Program-made: the position numbers and the translations under genes
Assembly: GCF_001425355.1 (NCBI RefSeq)
Contig: NZ_LMQN01000015.1
Location: forward strand, 171,862-235,861
DNA from: Chryseobacterium sp. Leaf405
GTDB lineage: Bacteria; Bacteroidota; Bacteroidia; Flavobacteriales; Weeksellaceae
Length of the DNA: 64,000 bases
Direction: 5' to 3'
Notes under the pieces: generated by a model
What the model was told of the DNA's origin: nothing
Database searches by the model: none
The model's input: the letters and a program-made list of their open reading frames with translations, nothing else
In this document: in pieces, positions 46,301 through 54,902 of the stretch
How the letters are laid out: each line of letters begins with the position of its first letter
Position numbering within the stretch: position 1 is the stretch's first letter

Positions 46301-48373
46301 TTTTTCGTCATATATTCCCGAAGCCGTTAATAATAAATTGGCATTTGGATCTTTTGAATTTAAAATAATATTGTAAGCTCCGTGTCTGATTTTTCCTGTC
46401 AGATTCATATTTTGGTAACGATACCCTTTGTAAACTGCGGAAGCAACGTGACCTTTCAGGTCTGCATTGGCATTTTTGAAATCAAAACTTTCTCCTTTTG
46501 CATAAATCTGTGCTGAAACTGCTCCAATATCCTTATTCTGAATAATTTTTCCGATCTGTAATCCCTGAAGATTGGCTTTTACATCATATAGTTCATGATT
46601 TTTTCTGCGCATATCAACTTTTGCTACGACAGATGCATTTCCAAGAGTAGAGTAGAGGTTTAAGTTAGCATCTACAACCTTGGTCGTTCCTTTTGCCGTT
46701 CCTTTGATGCTCATGTGGGAAGGCAGGGAAATGTTCGACGGAATTGTATTTTTCGGAACTAAATTAAATATTGTCTTTGCTGATGAAGATAATTCTGCAA
46801 TTTTTAAATCATAATATAAATTGTCGGGATTCATTACGTTTTTAACTCGACCTGAAGCTGCAACTCTTAATTGATCCAAGCCTGAAACTTTCAGATTATT
46901 GATTAGTAAATCATTAACGTTTCCTTTTACATTAGCGTTTACATTCAAAATCGCATTCGGATATTTATTGAATGGAATGGTATTTATTAATGTAGGAGCC
47001 AAATTTAAAATATCAGAAAAACCGATTTTTGAATCTTTAATATTTGCTGAAATCTGTACTGCTCCCAAATTTGAACTTAGCTGCTCAATGGAATTATAAT
47101 TTAAAACAACCTCATCACGCAGAATCGTTTTCGGAGTCTGTAAGTATAAATCTTTTAAATATGCTTCTTTTTCATTATAAACAAAATCTGTATTGAATTT
47201 CTGAATATCCAATCCTCTCGCTTCCTGAATTTCTGCTGAATTTATACTTCCGGCAAACGTATTATTCTGCATTTTGAAGCTTCTCACCTCAATATTCATT
47301 TTGGAAAAATTCAGGTGATTGAAATCCATTCCCTGTTTTGTAGGAGCGATTGCGGTGTTATTGTACGCAACTTTTACGTCATTTAGAACCAATTTTCCAA
47401 GCAATACACCTAATGCTTTTTGCTGATCGGCAGCTTTTGAAACTTCAGGTTCTTTGCTCTCTTTCGGATTGGCGTTTTGGGCGGGAAGATAAAGATTAGC
47501 ATTAATATCTGCTCCGGAAAGGATAACATTATCAACATTATAAGCATTATTTTCCAGATCAAGTTTATTGACTTTCGTGCTTAATTCTTTAAATAAAACT
47601 TTGGCGAAAGTTTTGGTATTGTCATCACCATAATCAATATTGAAATTCGTCAGCTTGATTCCTCTTAAACCAATCTGCATCGGTTTTTTATTGTTTAAAG
47701 AATCAACTTTCTTTTCTACTTTTTGAGAAACTTCTTCTACAAGATCCTGCTTTAATTTTAACTGTAATCCGTCAAGATTAATATCGTTTACAGCATAAGA
47801 ATTATTTTGCAGATCAAAAGTTTTTACTCTTGTATCAAAAGATTTGAAGTATAATTTGATGTCATTTCGTGATTGCTGATCGTTGAAAGTAACGCCAATA
47901 TCTTTTAGATTAATCTTATCTAAAGAAATAATGAACGGTTTCGACGGGCTTTCCTCTTTGTCAGTCGTCGCAAAAGCATCCAAAATATAATCAAAATTGA
48001 ATTTCCCGTCAGGTTTTCTTACCACATTGGCTCTTGCTCCTTCAAGATCTACCGAAGTAATATCTGCAGTGGAACTCATAAGTTTTAACATATTCAAGCC
48101 GACATCGAGTTTTTTTACCGCTAAAAGTGTATCGACTTCCTGTCCTTTTAAATACAAATTTTCCATAACAAGACTGTTTGGAAACCCTATGTAAACTTTT
48201 TCGAGACTTACTTTTGTTTTGATTTTTTTCTCAAGATAGACGACAAGTTTGTCTTTAATAAAATTCTGGACTACCGGAAGCCGTAAACTGAGTATAAGCA
48301 ACGTAAGAAAAACCAATATCGAAATAATGGTTATTACAATACCTCTAATGAGTTTTCGTTTATTAATTTTCAA
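43346..48373 (-). CDS. tamB: Translocation and assembly module protein TamB
   Basis: This 1675-residue AsmA/TamB-type protein has an N-terminal membrane anchor (IVITIISILVFLTLLILSL). A very long repetitive beta-groove follows, and the C-terminal DUF490 domain has ESEMNKQVFALLLLNRFIGENPF. The groove likely carries phospholipids or unfolded barrels across the periplasm. The start is a TTG codon: there is no in-frame ATG upstream, a stop codon lies five codons before it, and a -7 box is close by. It is the first gene of tamB-tamL-yihY. Confidence 0.93.
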   Translation of the reverse strand: MKINKRKLIRGIVITIISILVFLTLLILSLRLPVVQNFIKDKLVVYLEKKIKTKVSLEKVYIGFPNSLVMENLYLKGQEVDTLLAVKKLDVGLNMLKLMSSTADITSVDLEGARANVVRKPDGKFNFDYILDAFATTDKEESPSKPFIISLDKINLKDIGVTFNDQQSRNDIKLYFKSFDTRVKTFDLQNNSYAVNDINLDGLQLKLKQDLVEEVSQKVEKKVDSLNNKKPMQIGLRGIKLTNFNIDYGDDNTKTFAKVLFKELSTKVNKLDLENNAYNVDNVILSGADINANLYLPAQNANPKESKEPEVSKAADQQKALGVLLGKLVLNDVKVAYNNTAIAPTKQGMDFNHLNFSKMNIEVRSFKMQNNTFAGSINSAEIQEARGLDIQKFNTDFVYNEKEAYLKDLYLQTPKTILRDEVVLNYNSIEQLSSNLGAVQISANIKDSKIGFSDILNLAPTLINTIPFNKYPNAILNVNANVKGNVNDLLINNLKVSGLDQLRVAASGRVKNVMNPDNLYYDLKIAELSSSAKTIFNLVPKNTIPSNISLPSHMSIKGTAKGTTKVVDANLNLYSTLGNASVVAKVDMRRKNHELYDVKANLQGLQIGKIIQNKDIGAVSAQIYAKGESFDFKNANADLKGHVASAVYKGYRYQNMNLTGKIRHGAYNIILNSKDPNANLLLTASGIYDEKNPTVKINGEVIKLDLNKLGFYKDPMILAGKIDGDFTSLDPDNLNGYLNLKDFAFSDTKEIYPVQEVNLIAKSTNDSTQINFNSQIADVELKGKYKLTQIFGSLANTINQYYQFQKPEKTEKIQAGQFFTFNAKIKNDDLIRKFVPDLKSFETINLVGNYDADSQKIEIDGQIPQVSYGENSIENATIKVTNLNQALQYDLSVAALKSSSFALNKVNINGDVANNIINYNITTKDAKDATQFLIAGNAKSLNDITEISLNPNGLKLNYTDWNVSENNKIQIGKNGILADNFRLSNAGSEISLQSESQTANSPLNVSLKDFKIETITELIKKDTVLARGTINGTAQLRNLTKNMTFTSDLNITDLIVYGNAVGNLAVKVNNSSPNLLNADIALSGNNNDVKILGDYNTSSSTFDLNMAINQLQMKSVQGFSMNAITNTEGYISGNLKITGTTDKPNILGKVKFNDAGLEIAKTGSDFRKLNDEIDFTNRGIEFDNFKINDKDGNSLKIDGQVLTQTYRDFAFNLDLNAKDFKVVNSEKSDDAIMYGILAIDAGLKIRGNLDLPKVDGRLAVSDNTDFTFVLPQSTPSLQEREGIVEFIDQDQVVLNKTIKADSLNAQSKIKGMDVNVNIEISKEAKLSLLIDKANGDFVKLQGEAELTGGVDPSGKTTLVGVYEVESGSYEMTVSVLKRKFDIQKGSTITWTGEPTTANLDITAVYKTQAAPIDLIEQQYGAGSAELNQFKQRIPFNTLLKMKGELLKPVITFDITTDEKNNAVSSTVTDVVDQKLSQLRTQESEMNKQVFALLLLNRFIGENPFESSAGMSGEMMARQSVSKILSQQLNNLASDLIKGVDLNFDLESSEDYSTGAKNTRTDLNVGLSKKLLNDRLKVSVGSNFGLEGEARQNENMTNIAGDVTVDYSLSKDGRYMLRAYRKNEYQVALQGQIVETGVGFIITLDYDKFRDIFRKSRNKKNREARKNNQNQVVEFK

Positions 48374-48392
48374 TGCTGATGGGATTTAAAAA

Positions 48393-48400
48393 CAAATATA
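48393..48400 (-). promoter_or_regulatory. -7 box of the tamB operon
   Basis: The minus strand reads TATATTTG, a perfect TAnnTTTG, 20 bases before the TTG start. The rest of the 293-base gap to ccoP shows nothing recognisable. Confidence 0.5.
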
Positions 48401-48666
48401 ATACTACTAAATATACTACTGATCTGTTGTGGTATCCCTTATGAGTACAAAAATCCTGCCTTGGCCGCCATTTGTGGAATTTAGTTTAGTTGTCAAGTGA
48501 ATTTAGTTGATAATGACAGCCAAAGCTCGGATTTGTTTTTAGAAAAATGCTCTCTTTACAATCGTTTTATTAATGTTGAAAAGGTTTAATAAAAATGATA
48601 ATGCAAATGGTAGTCGTAAAGAAAGCATGAGATATGGATATTAAATTTCTTCAGTTAATAAACTTT

Positions 48667-49554
48667 CTAATCATTTCCGTTTTCCCATTTTACTTCTTCG
48701 CCCTGTGGTTTTGCGCCACCTTGTGCTACTGTAATAGGAGCTGTTTCCTGATTGATATGATAAATATATGCTGCAATTTTTTCAGCATCTCTTCCTGTAA
48801 TGGTTCCTTCTTTTATGAATGGTCTCATCGTAGGGTTATTCGGCGAACCATTTTCAAGCATCCAGATCACGTTTTTGAAAAGGCTTTTTTGTTTTATGTT
48901 AATCCAGTGTGTGTCTGTTAAATTCGGTCCGATTCCTCCTTTTGCTCCGTCTCCGTGGCAGGTCACACAGTTGGTTTTGAAAAGTTCCTGACCTTCTGCA
49001 ATATTATCTGCGCTGTATTTTGCAGTTTCCAATGTTACCCGAGGTGCTGTTTTTTCATATTCTGCAATAGATGCCAGCATTGTCTTGGTTTCTTTGTTTA
49101 ATTCAGCTTCAGGATGGGCATAATCTGAGAAAGTAAAAGCGGTTAAATACACTGCGCAGAAAATACATCCGAAATAAAATAAGCCAATCCACCATTTAGG
49201 AAGAGAATTATCCAGTTCTGTAATTCCGTCGAAACCATGATCAATCAAAATATCTTTTTCCTCTGTTGCAGACTGCTTTTTGAATGCTGAATTCCAAAGT
49301 TTCTGATAATAAGGAATACTTTTATCTTTTAAATATTTTGCTTTTTCTTCATCGGATAATTTAGAGAAATTCTGATTTTCAATTAAATCTCCCAAAGAAT
49401 TCATGATTAAAAGAAGGATAATGGCAATCAACATTAATCCCCAGAAAAATGGTGACGAAAAATATCCTGAATCCTGTGCGAACATTTCGAACGCCATGAT
49501 CGTTAAACCTACAGTTGCAAGGATATAGACTGAAATTGGGGTTCTTGTTTTCAT
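48667..49554 (-). CDS. ccoP: cbb3 cytochrome oxidase subunit III (CcoP), single haem
   Basis: This 295-residue membrane-bound cytochrome c has two hydrophobic segments in the first 55 residues. The CcoP N-domain follows (DHGFDGITELDNSLPKWWIGLF, about 106-127) with a third helix, then one c-type haem site C196-V-T-C199-H200 with the distal Met in TMRPF. Proteobacterial CcoP has two haems; only one CxxCH is found here. The extra N-terminal helices may stand in for a separate CcoQ, which is not seen. It lies 17 bases after ccoNO. Confidence 0.92.
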   Translation of the reverse strand: MKTRTPISVYILATVGLTIMAFEMFAQDSGYFSSPFFWGLMLIAIILLLIMNSLGDLIENQNFSKLSDEEKAKYLKDKSIPYYQKLWNSAFKKQSATEEKDILIDHGFDGITELDNSLPKWWIGLFYFGCIFCAVYLTAFTFSDYAHPEAELNKETKTMLASIAEYEKTAPRVTLETAKYSADNIAEGQELFKTNCVTCHGDGAKGGIGPNLTDTHWINIKQKSLFKNVIWMLENGSPNNPTMRPFIKEGTITGRDAEKIAAYIYHINQETAPITVAQGGAKPQGEEVKWENGND

Positions 49555-49571
49555 TTTAATTACAATTTAAA

Positions 49572-51851
49572 TTATTCTGCACTTGCTGTCTGAATCTGAG
49601 TCGTCTTAATATCTGTTCCTAATCTTTGCAGATAGGCAATCATTGCTACGATTTCTCTTTGCTCAAGCGGAACGAAAGATGCCCCTTTTGCTGCTTTGTC
49701 TTTTTCTACCTGATCTCTTACATCAGTTGCTTCGGCATAAATTCTTTTAACGATTGCTTTAGACTGATTATCTGCCCATTGATTGGCAGAATCTATTTCT
49801 GCTCTTGTGTAAGGAACATCGAATGAATTTTTCATTAATTTCATTTTGTTCACCATCTGGCTTTTGTCTAATGTGTTCATAATTAACCAGGGGAAACGAG
49901 GCATGATAGAACCTGCTGAAGTAATTCTTGGGTTGTACATGTGTTTGAAATGCCATGAATCGGGGTTTCTGCCGCCTTCTCTGTGTAAATCCGGTCCGGT
50001 TCTCTTAGATCCCCACAAGAATGGTCTGTCATAAATAAATTCTCCTGCTTTAGAATATTGTCCGTTTTTACCTTCAAATCTTACGATCTCGTCACGGAAA
50101 GGTCGGATCATCTGTGAATGACAGGCATTACAGCCTTCTCTGATATACAAATCTCTTCCTTCTAATTCTAATGGTGAATAAGGTTTCACCGATGTAATGG
50201 TCGGAACACTTTGTTTTAAAGTTAATGTCGGAACAATTTCTACAATACCTCCGATGGCAATTGTAATGAATGCTAATATGGCTAATAATCTCGGTGTTCT
50301 TTCTAACCAAAGATGAACGCCTTCGCCTTCTTTTCTTGCAGTTCCAATATTGGCTAAAGCCGGAGCTTCTGCCGGAACATTTTTCTGGAATGAACCTTTT
50401 CTAACTGTTGCAATGATGTTTACAACCATTAAGATTGCTCCTGAAAGATAAAATATACCTCCTGAAAATCTCAATTTATAATATGGAATAATTGCTGTAA
50501 CGGTATCCAGCCAGTTTTTCCAAAGCAAAGTTCCGTCAGGATTGAACTGTTTCCACATTAATCCTTGTGTGAATCCTGCGATATACATTGGGACTGCGTA
50601 GAAAATAATTCCTAAAGTTCCCAACCAGAAATGCCAGTTGGCTAATTTTTTAGACCAAAGATCTGTTCTCCACATCACCGGAATTAGGTAATAAACAACC
50701 CCAAAAGCCATGAAACCATTCCATCCAAGTGCTCCTAAATGTACGTGACCGATAACCCAGTCGGTGTAGTGACCAATTTTATTTAGAGATTTTGTAGCTA
50801 AAAGCGGACCTTCAAAAGTTGCCATTCCGTAACAGGTAACAGCGACAACGAAGAATTTCAAAATAGGATTTTCTCTTACTTTATCCCAAGCTCCTCTCAA
50901 CGTTAATAATCCGTTCAGCATTCCTCCCCAAGATGGAGCGATTAGCATAATAGAGAAACCTGTTCCCACCGCCTGAGCCCAAGCCGGCAAGGCTGTGTAC
51001 TGTAAATGGTGTGGTCCTGCCCAAAGGTAAACGAAGATCAGAGACCAAAAGTGGATAATAGATAATTTATAAGAGAATACAGGTCTGTCGGCTGCTTTTG
51101 GTAAAAAATAATACATCAAGCCTAAAACCGGAGTCGTCAATACAAACGCAACTGCATTGTGGCCGTACCACCACTGAACCAACGCATCTTTTGCTCCTGC
51201 ATACACTGAATATGATTTCCAGCTTGTAAAAGATAAGGGAACTTCCAGATTATTAAAAATGTGAAGCATTGCTACCGCCAACCAAGTTCCTATATAAAAC
51301 CAAATGGCTACATATAAATGTCTAACTCTTCTTTTGGCAATCGTTCCGAACATATTAATTCCGAAAATAACCCAGGAAATAGTAATTAAAATATCAATTG
51401 GCCATTCGTGTTCTGCATATTCTTTTGATGTGTTGATACCCATTAAGAAAGTAATCACCACAGAAATAATCATAATTTGCCATGTCCAGAAATGAATCCA
51501 TGAAAGGGTATCGCTGTACATTCTGGTTTTAAGCAATCTCTGCATACTGTAATAAGCACCGCAAAAGAAGGAATTGCAGACAAATGCAAAAATAACAGCA
51601 CTTGTGTGCAACATTCTGATTCTTCCGAAGCCTAGTGCTCCTTGCGTATTAACCAATCCCTGAATATTTCCCGATGCCAAACTTTTAATCGTTGTGTCAT
51701 CTGTTCCGAATAAAAATTCGGGAAGTTCAGGATAAAAAAGCATCAGTGCAGCGGTAAGTCCGAGTAAAAAGCCCACCAAACCGAATGCTATTGTAGCATA
51801 GAGGAATGCTCTGACAATATTATTGTCATAATTAAATCTTTGCGTCTCCAT
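49572..51851 (-). CDS. ccoN: Fused cbb3 oxidase subunits I and II (CcoN-CcoO)
   Basis: This 759-residue protein carries the haem-copper oxidase subunit I (about 1-480, twelve helices, with the His ligand blocks WYGHNAVAF, AGPHHLQYTALP and GHVHLGALGWNGF). A CcoO domain follows with its membrane anchor and one haem c site in EGCNACHSQMIRPF. The fusion is known from Bacteroidota. The enzyme reduces O2 at low oxygen and pumps protons. The assembly genes ccoG, ccoH, ccoI and ccoS are not adjacent in this window. Confidence 0.96.
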   Translation of the reverse strand: METQRFNYDNNIVRAFLYATIAFGLVGFLLGLTAALMLFYPELPEFLFGTDDTTIKSLASGNIQGLVNTQGALGFGRIRMLHTSAVIFAFVCNSFFCGAYYSMQRLLKTRMYSDTLSWIHFWTWQIMIISVVITFLMGINTSKEYAEHEWPIDILITISWVIFGINMFGTIAKRRVRHLYVAIWFYIGTWLAVAMLHIFNNLEVPLSFTSWKSYSVYAGAKDALVQWWYGHNAVAFVLTTPVLGLMYYFLPKAADRPVFSYKLSIIHFWSLIFVYLWAGPHHLQYTALPAWAQAVGTGFSIMLIAPSWGGMLNGLLTLRGAWDKVRENPILKFFVVAVTCYGMATFEGPLLATKSLNKIGHYTDWVIGHVHLGALGWNGFMAFGVVYYLIPVMWRTDLWSKKLANWHFWLGTLGIIFYAVPMYIAGFTQGLMWKQFNPDGTLLWKNWLDTVTAIIPYYKLRFSGGIFYLSGAILMVVNIIATVRKGSFQKNVPAEAPALANIGTARKEGEGVHLWLERTPRLLAILAFITIAIGGIVEIVPTLTLKQSVPTITSVKPYSPLELEGRDLYIREGCNACHSQMIRPFRDEIVRFEGKNGQYSKAGEFIYDRPFLWGSKRTGPDLHREGGRNPDSWHFKHMYNPRITSAGSIMPRFPWLIMNTLDKSQMVNKMKLMKNSFDVPYTRAEIDSANQWADNQSKAIVKRIYAEATDVRDQVEKDKAAKGASFVPLEQREIVAMIAYLQRLGTDIKTTQIQTASAE

Positions 51852-51968
51852 AATTCCTATGTGTTGTACCGAAGTGATATTTCCTTTAAAACAAGAATTT
51901 TTAAGTAAATTTTAAATTCAGGTTTTAAATATCATGTAGCGTAATAATGTTTTGCCAAAGGTATTCAC

Positions 51969-51976
51969 TAACTTTG
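51969..51976 (+). promoter_or_regulatory. -7 box of the XRE regulator gene
   Basis: TAACTTTG is a perfect TAnnTTTG, 56 bases before the ATG. The leader behind it contains an inverted repeat. Confidence 0.5.
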
Positions 51977-51991
51977 TGTAAGTCTAATAGA

Positions 51992-52008
51992 TATACTTCT
52001 AAAGTATA
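51992..52008. promoter_or_regulatory. Possible operator: inverted repeat TATACTT-CTA-AAGTATA
   Basis: Two perfect 7-base arms with a 3-base spacer lie just downstream of the likely transcription start of the XRE regulator, a common place for autoregulation. Confidence 0.4.
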
Positions 52009-52032
52009 CTGAAAACTACTAAAATAGGGATA

Positions 52033-52326
52033 ATGAAAATATGTGGACAAAATATTAGGAAAATCAGAAGGACTAAGGATTTTACGCAGGAATATATGGC
52101 TTTTGAGATGGGAATTTCTCAAAAAGCATATTCTGATATCGAAAACTCTAAAGTGAAAATTAATCTGGAAATTTTAACGAAGATTTCCGATATTTTGGAA
52201 ATAAAACCTTCTGATATTTGCAGTATTTCTCATAAATGCGGAAATGACGAGTATCAAGATAAGTATCAAGATCTTTTGGAATATATGAAACAAAATAACA
52301 TCACTGTTCCTGAAGAATTTAAATAA
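52033..52326 (+). CDS. XRE-family transcriptional regulator
   Basis: This 97-residue protein is an N-terminal helix-turn-helix of the Cro/C1 type (residues 4-65: IRKIRRTKDFTQEYMAFEMG, then QKAYSDIENSKVKI and LEILTKISDILEI), followed by a short polar helical tail. There is no sensor domain, so it may respond to a partner or simply dimerise. It diverges from ccoNO (181 bases between starts) and could regulate either itself or the oxidase genes; this is inference. Confidence 0.9.
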   Translation: MKICGQNIRKIRRTKDFTQEYMAFEMGISQKAYSDIENSKVKINLEILTKISDILEIKPSDICSISHKCGNDEYQDKYQDLLEYMKQNNITVPEEFK

Positions 52327-52327
52327 A

Positions 52328-52358
52328 AATAGCCACATTTTTACAAAAATGTGGCTAT
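52328..52358 (+). terminator. Terminator of the XRE regulator gene
   Basis: The stem AATAGCCACATTTT pairs perfectly with its complement around a very short loop, directly after the stop codon. Confidence 0.8.
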
Positions 52359-52444
52359 TGAATTTATAACTAAAAGTGAGTTAATTTCCTGATGAAATTT
52401 TAATTAAATTTTTGAAGAATATTATGACAGAGTTTATACAAAAG

Positions 52445-52472
52445 AAAAAACCATTCTTTTAGAATGGTTTTT
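52445..52472 (-). terminator. Terminator of tRNA-Gln
   Basis: The stem AAAACCATTCT pairs with AGAATGGTTTT around a 3-base loop, immediately after the 3' end of the minus-strand tRNA. Confidence 0.85.
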
Positions 52473-52474
52473 CG

Positions 52475-52545
52475 TAGACCCACAGGGATTCGAACCCCGA
52501 CTGACGGTACCAAAAACCGGAGTGCTACCGTTACACTATAGGTCT
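52475..52545 (-). tRNA. trnQ: tRNA-Gln (anticodon TTG)
   Basis: The minus strand folds as a 71-base cloverleaf. The 7-bp acceptor stem (AGACCTA with TGGGTCT, one G-T) is complete, the D-arm is GTGT/GCAC, the anticodon loop TTTTGGT gives TTG, and the T-arm CGGGG/CCCTG encloses TTCGAAT. The anticodon stem has a weak first pair. The 3' CCA is not encoded (discriminator A, then CG). Confidence 0.95.
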
Positions 52546-52635
52546 GTCTTATTTTGGTGAGGCGAATTTACAGCTTTTTTCATTATTTGCAAATACTTTT
52601 TAAACTTTTTTTTAAATTTACTTCACAATTTATTC

Positions 52636-53697
52636 ATGGAAATTATGGTGATAGACTTCAATAATCTCAATATTAATCAATTATATTACAAAACGGAATT
52701 TGAAGAAAAAGTGAAAAATTTTATTGAAGAATGGTTTTCGGATTCTGTGATGGTGAAAGTTCAGACTTCCGGTTCTACAGGAATTCCTAAAGTTTTTGAT
52801 ATTGAAAAAAAGAAAATGATCAGTTCAGCGGAAATGACGTGTAATTTTTTAAACTTACAAGAAAATGCTTCCGCATTGATCTGTCTTCCGATTGAATATA
52901 TTTCTGGGAAAATGATGGTTGTTCGTTCGATCGTGAGAAAATTGAAGTTGGTGGTGGTTGATCCTTCCGCAAAACCTTTGGAAAAATTAACTGAAGAAAT
53001 TGATTTCTGTGCCATGACTCCTTTACAGGTTGAAAACTCGTTAGATAAATTAAATTTGATTAAAAACCTGATTATCGGTGGAGCGGCTGTTTCTGAAAGT
53101 TTGAAAAATAAAATTACAGACACCCTAAAGCTCTCAAACTCTCAAACCCAAATATTTGAAACGTATGGAATGTCTGAAACACTTTCTCATATTGCATTAA
53201 AGAAGATTTTTCCTCAACCAGAAGAATACTTTACTATTTTTGAAAATATTACCATTTCTAAAGATAAAAGAGGTTGCCTGAAAATTTTTGCACCTAATTT
53301 AAATAATGAAGTATTGCAGACTAATGATTTAGTTGAAATTAAAAATGAAAATCAGTTTAAGTTTTTAGGAAGAATTGATAACGTGATCAATTCTGCTGGG
53401 GCGAAAATTTTTCCCGAACAACTGGAAGTTTTAGTAAAGAAAAAAATTCCTAATGAAGCTGTTTTTTTAGGAATTAATGATGAAAGTCTGGGGCAAAAAT
53501 TGATATTAATCATTGAAGGTGAAGAAACTAAAGACATAGTTAATGAAATTTCTGAAATTAAGTTTGAGAAAAATTTTCACAAACCCAAAGAAATAATTTT
53601 TATTGAAAAGATTTCAAGAACACCAAACGGAAAAATTAACCGTATTGAGTTGCTAAACTTAATTCAAAAGAATGATGGAATAATTACAAAACGGTAA
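52636..53697 (+). CDS. menE: o-Succinylbenzoate-CoA ligase-type AMP-binding protein (MenE)
   Basis: This 353-residue acyl-CoA synthetase has the AMP-binding P-loop QTSGSTGIPKVF (residues 43-54), the ETYGMSET motif, the hinge GRIDNVINSAGAKIFPEQLE and the catalytic Lys in RTPNGKINR. It is shorter than general acyl-CoA ligases (about 450-550), as flavobacterial MenE proteins are. It activates o-succinylbenzoate in menaquinone synthesis. No other men gene is nearby, so the substrate rests on length and motifs. The first ATG is used; a second Met lies three codons later. Confidence 0.8.
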   Translation: MEIMVIDFNNLNINQLYYKTEFEEKVKNFIEEWFSDSVMVKVQTSGSTGIPKVFDIEKKKMISSAEMTCNFLNLQENASALICLPIEYISGKMMVVRSIVRKLKLVVVDPSAKPLEKLTEEIDFCAMTPLQVENSLDKLNLIKNLIIGGAAVSESLKNKITDTLKLSNSQTQIFETYGMSETLSHIALKKIFPQPEEYFTIFENITISKDKRGCLKIFAPNLNNEVLQTNDLVEIKNENQFKFLGRIDNVINSAGAKIFPEQLEVLVKKKIPNEAVFLGINDESLGQKLILIIEGEETKDIVNEISEIKFEKNFHKPKEIIFIEKISRTPNGKINRIELLNLIQKNDGIITKR

Positions 53698-53706
53698 TTT
53701 TATATT

Positions 53707-54099
53707 ATGAAAGACTTTTCAAAGGAACTCAATTTCAAAACTTCCCGAAGCAGTGGGGCAGGAGGGCAGAATGTGAATAAAGTGGAGACTTCAGTGACTG
53801 TTCTTTGGAAAGTTTCTAAATCAGAATTTTTTTATGAAGATCAAAAGGATTTAATTCAGGATAAGCTGAAAAACAGAATCAATGCAGACGGATTTTTATT
53901 TTTGACAGTTTCTGAAAGCCGAACGCAATTAATGAATAAAAACAAAGCCATTGAAAAAATTCTGGAAATTGTAGATAAAGCGTTATTTATTCCTAAAAAA
54001 AGATTTGCCACAAAACCTTCAAAAGGTCAAAAACAAAAGAGACTTGATAATAAAAAGAAAATTTCTGAGAAAAAAGATAATAGAAAATTTAAATATTAA
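53707..54099 (+). CDS. arfB: Ribosome-rescue peptidyl-tRNA hydrolase ArfB
   Basis: This 130-residue protein has the release-factor GGQ motif in SSGAGGQNVNKVETSV (about residues 16-31) and a Lys/Arg-rich disordered tail (RFATKPSKGQKQKRLDNKKK) that enters the mRNA channel of stalled ribosomes. It releases the nascent chain without a stop codon. It starts 9 bases after menE and is probably co-transcribed. Confidence 0.95.
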   Translation: MKDFSKELNFKTSRSSGAGGQNVNKVETSVTVLWKVSKSEFFYEDQKDLIQDKLKNRINADGFLFLTVSESRTQLMNKNKAIEKILEIVDKALFIPKKRFATKPSKGQKQKRLDNKKKISEKKDNRKFKY

Positions 54100-54184
54100 A
54101 CCTGTTTAAATTTTTAACATTACGTTTTAAAATCAGATTATTTAATTTTAATATTTAGTTCTATTCTTAGTTTGAGAAAAATCT

Positions 54185-54192
54185 TATTTTTG
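54185..54192 (+). promoter_or_regulatory. -7 box of the barrel protein gene
   Basis: TATTTTTG is a perfect TAnnTTTG, 18 bases before the ATG at 54211, and overlaps the longer frame that starts at 54172, which is therefore rejected. Confidence 0.55.
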
Positions 54193-54210
54193 CGGGAAAA
54201 TTTTAAACCA

Positions 54211-54876
54211 ATGATTAAAAAACTAATAACGTTTGGATTATTTTCGATTGCAACACTTTCATTTGCTCAGGAAGCAGATACGAAAGTGCAGCAAAAATTT
54301 ACTATTATGCCATCAGTTGGTTTCGGGTGGAGATTAGCAGCTACACCAAAAGGAATTAATAATGAAACTAAAAATTATATTAAAGGGCTAAAAAGTGGCG
54401 TAAACTTTGATATTTCTGCGTATTATAATGTGAAAAATGTTGGAATTGGAGTTAAATATTCCAACTACAGTGCGTCAAGTGATGGGAGACTTACAGTACA
54501 AGATCAAAATGGCAATTTTGTTTCCGCAAATGTAAGTACAAAAGATCATATCATTTTCGTGGGTCCAGCTTTAATGTATTCTAATTACAATGAAGACACA
54601 AAACATAAATTGTTTATGGATTTCGGAATTGGAACAATTACTTATAAAACAGTAACAGGAAATGTGACGGGAAAAGGAACGAATCTCGGTCTGGAAGCTG
54701 ATTTCGCTTATCAATACGCTGTTTCAAAGAATTTCTACATTGGTCCTAAACTTGGATTTACAGCAGGAACTTTATCTAAAATGAAATATAACGGGCAGAC
54801 TATTCATTTTGAAGATGATCAAAAAGAAGGTTTAGCGAGAGTTTCTTTGAGCGCAGCCGCTACATTCCGTTTTTAA
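54211..54876 (+). CDS. Outer-membrane beta-barrel protein (OmpA/OmpW-like)
   Basis: This 221-residue protein starts MIKKLITFGLFSIATLSFAQ, a signal peptide. Alternating beta strands (for example TIMPSVGFGWRLA, FDISAYYNVKNVGIGVKYSN, KLFMDFGIGTITYKT) form a likely eight-stranded barrel, ending in SLSAAATFRF with the terminal Phe. No ligand or partner can be named. Confidence 0.8.
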   Translation: MIKKLITFGLFSIATLSFAQEADTKVQQKFTIMPSVGFGWRLAATPKGINNETKNYIKGLKSGVNFDISAYYNVKNVGIGVKYSNYSASSDGRLTVQDQNGNFVSANVSTKDHIIFVGPALMYSNYNEDTKHKLFMDFGIGTITYKTVTGNVTGKGTNLGLEADFAYQYAVSKNFYIGPKLGFTAGTLSKMKYNGQTIHFEDDQKEGLARVSLSAAATFRF

Positions 54877-54880
54877 GTTT

Positions 54881-54888
54881 TATCTTTG
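54881..54888 (+). promoter_or_regulatory. -7 box of the deoxyhypusine-synthase-like gene
   Basis: TATCTTTG is a perfect TAnnTTTG, 14 bases before the ATG, giving a very short leader. Confidence 0.45.
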
Positions 54889-54902
54889 CAAAAATTAAAA
54901 AA

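Noticed and set aside
48374-48666. Gap between tamB and ccoP searched for tRNA or small RNA
   Set aside because: No cloverleaf, flavo-1-like block or credible small frame was found; only the tamB -7 box is supported.
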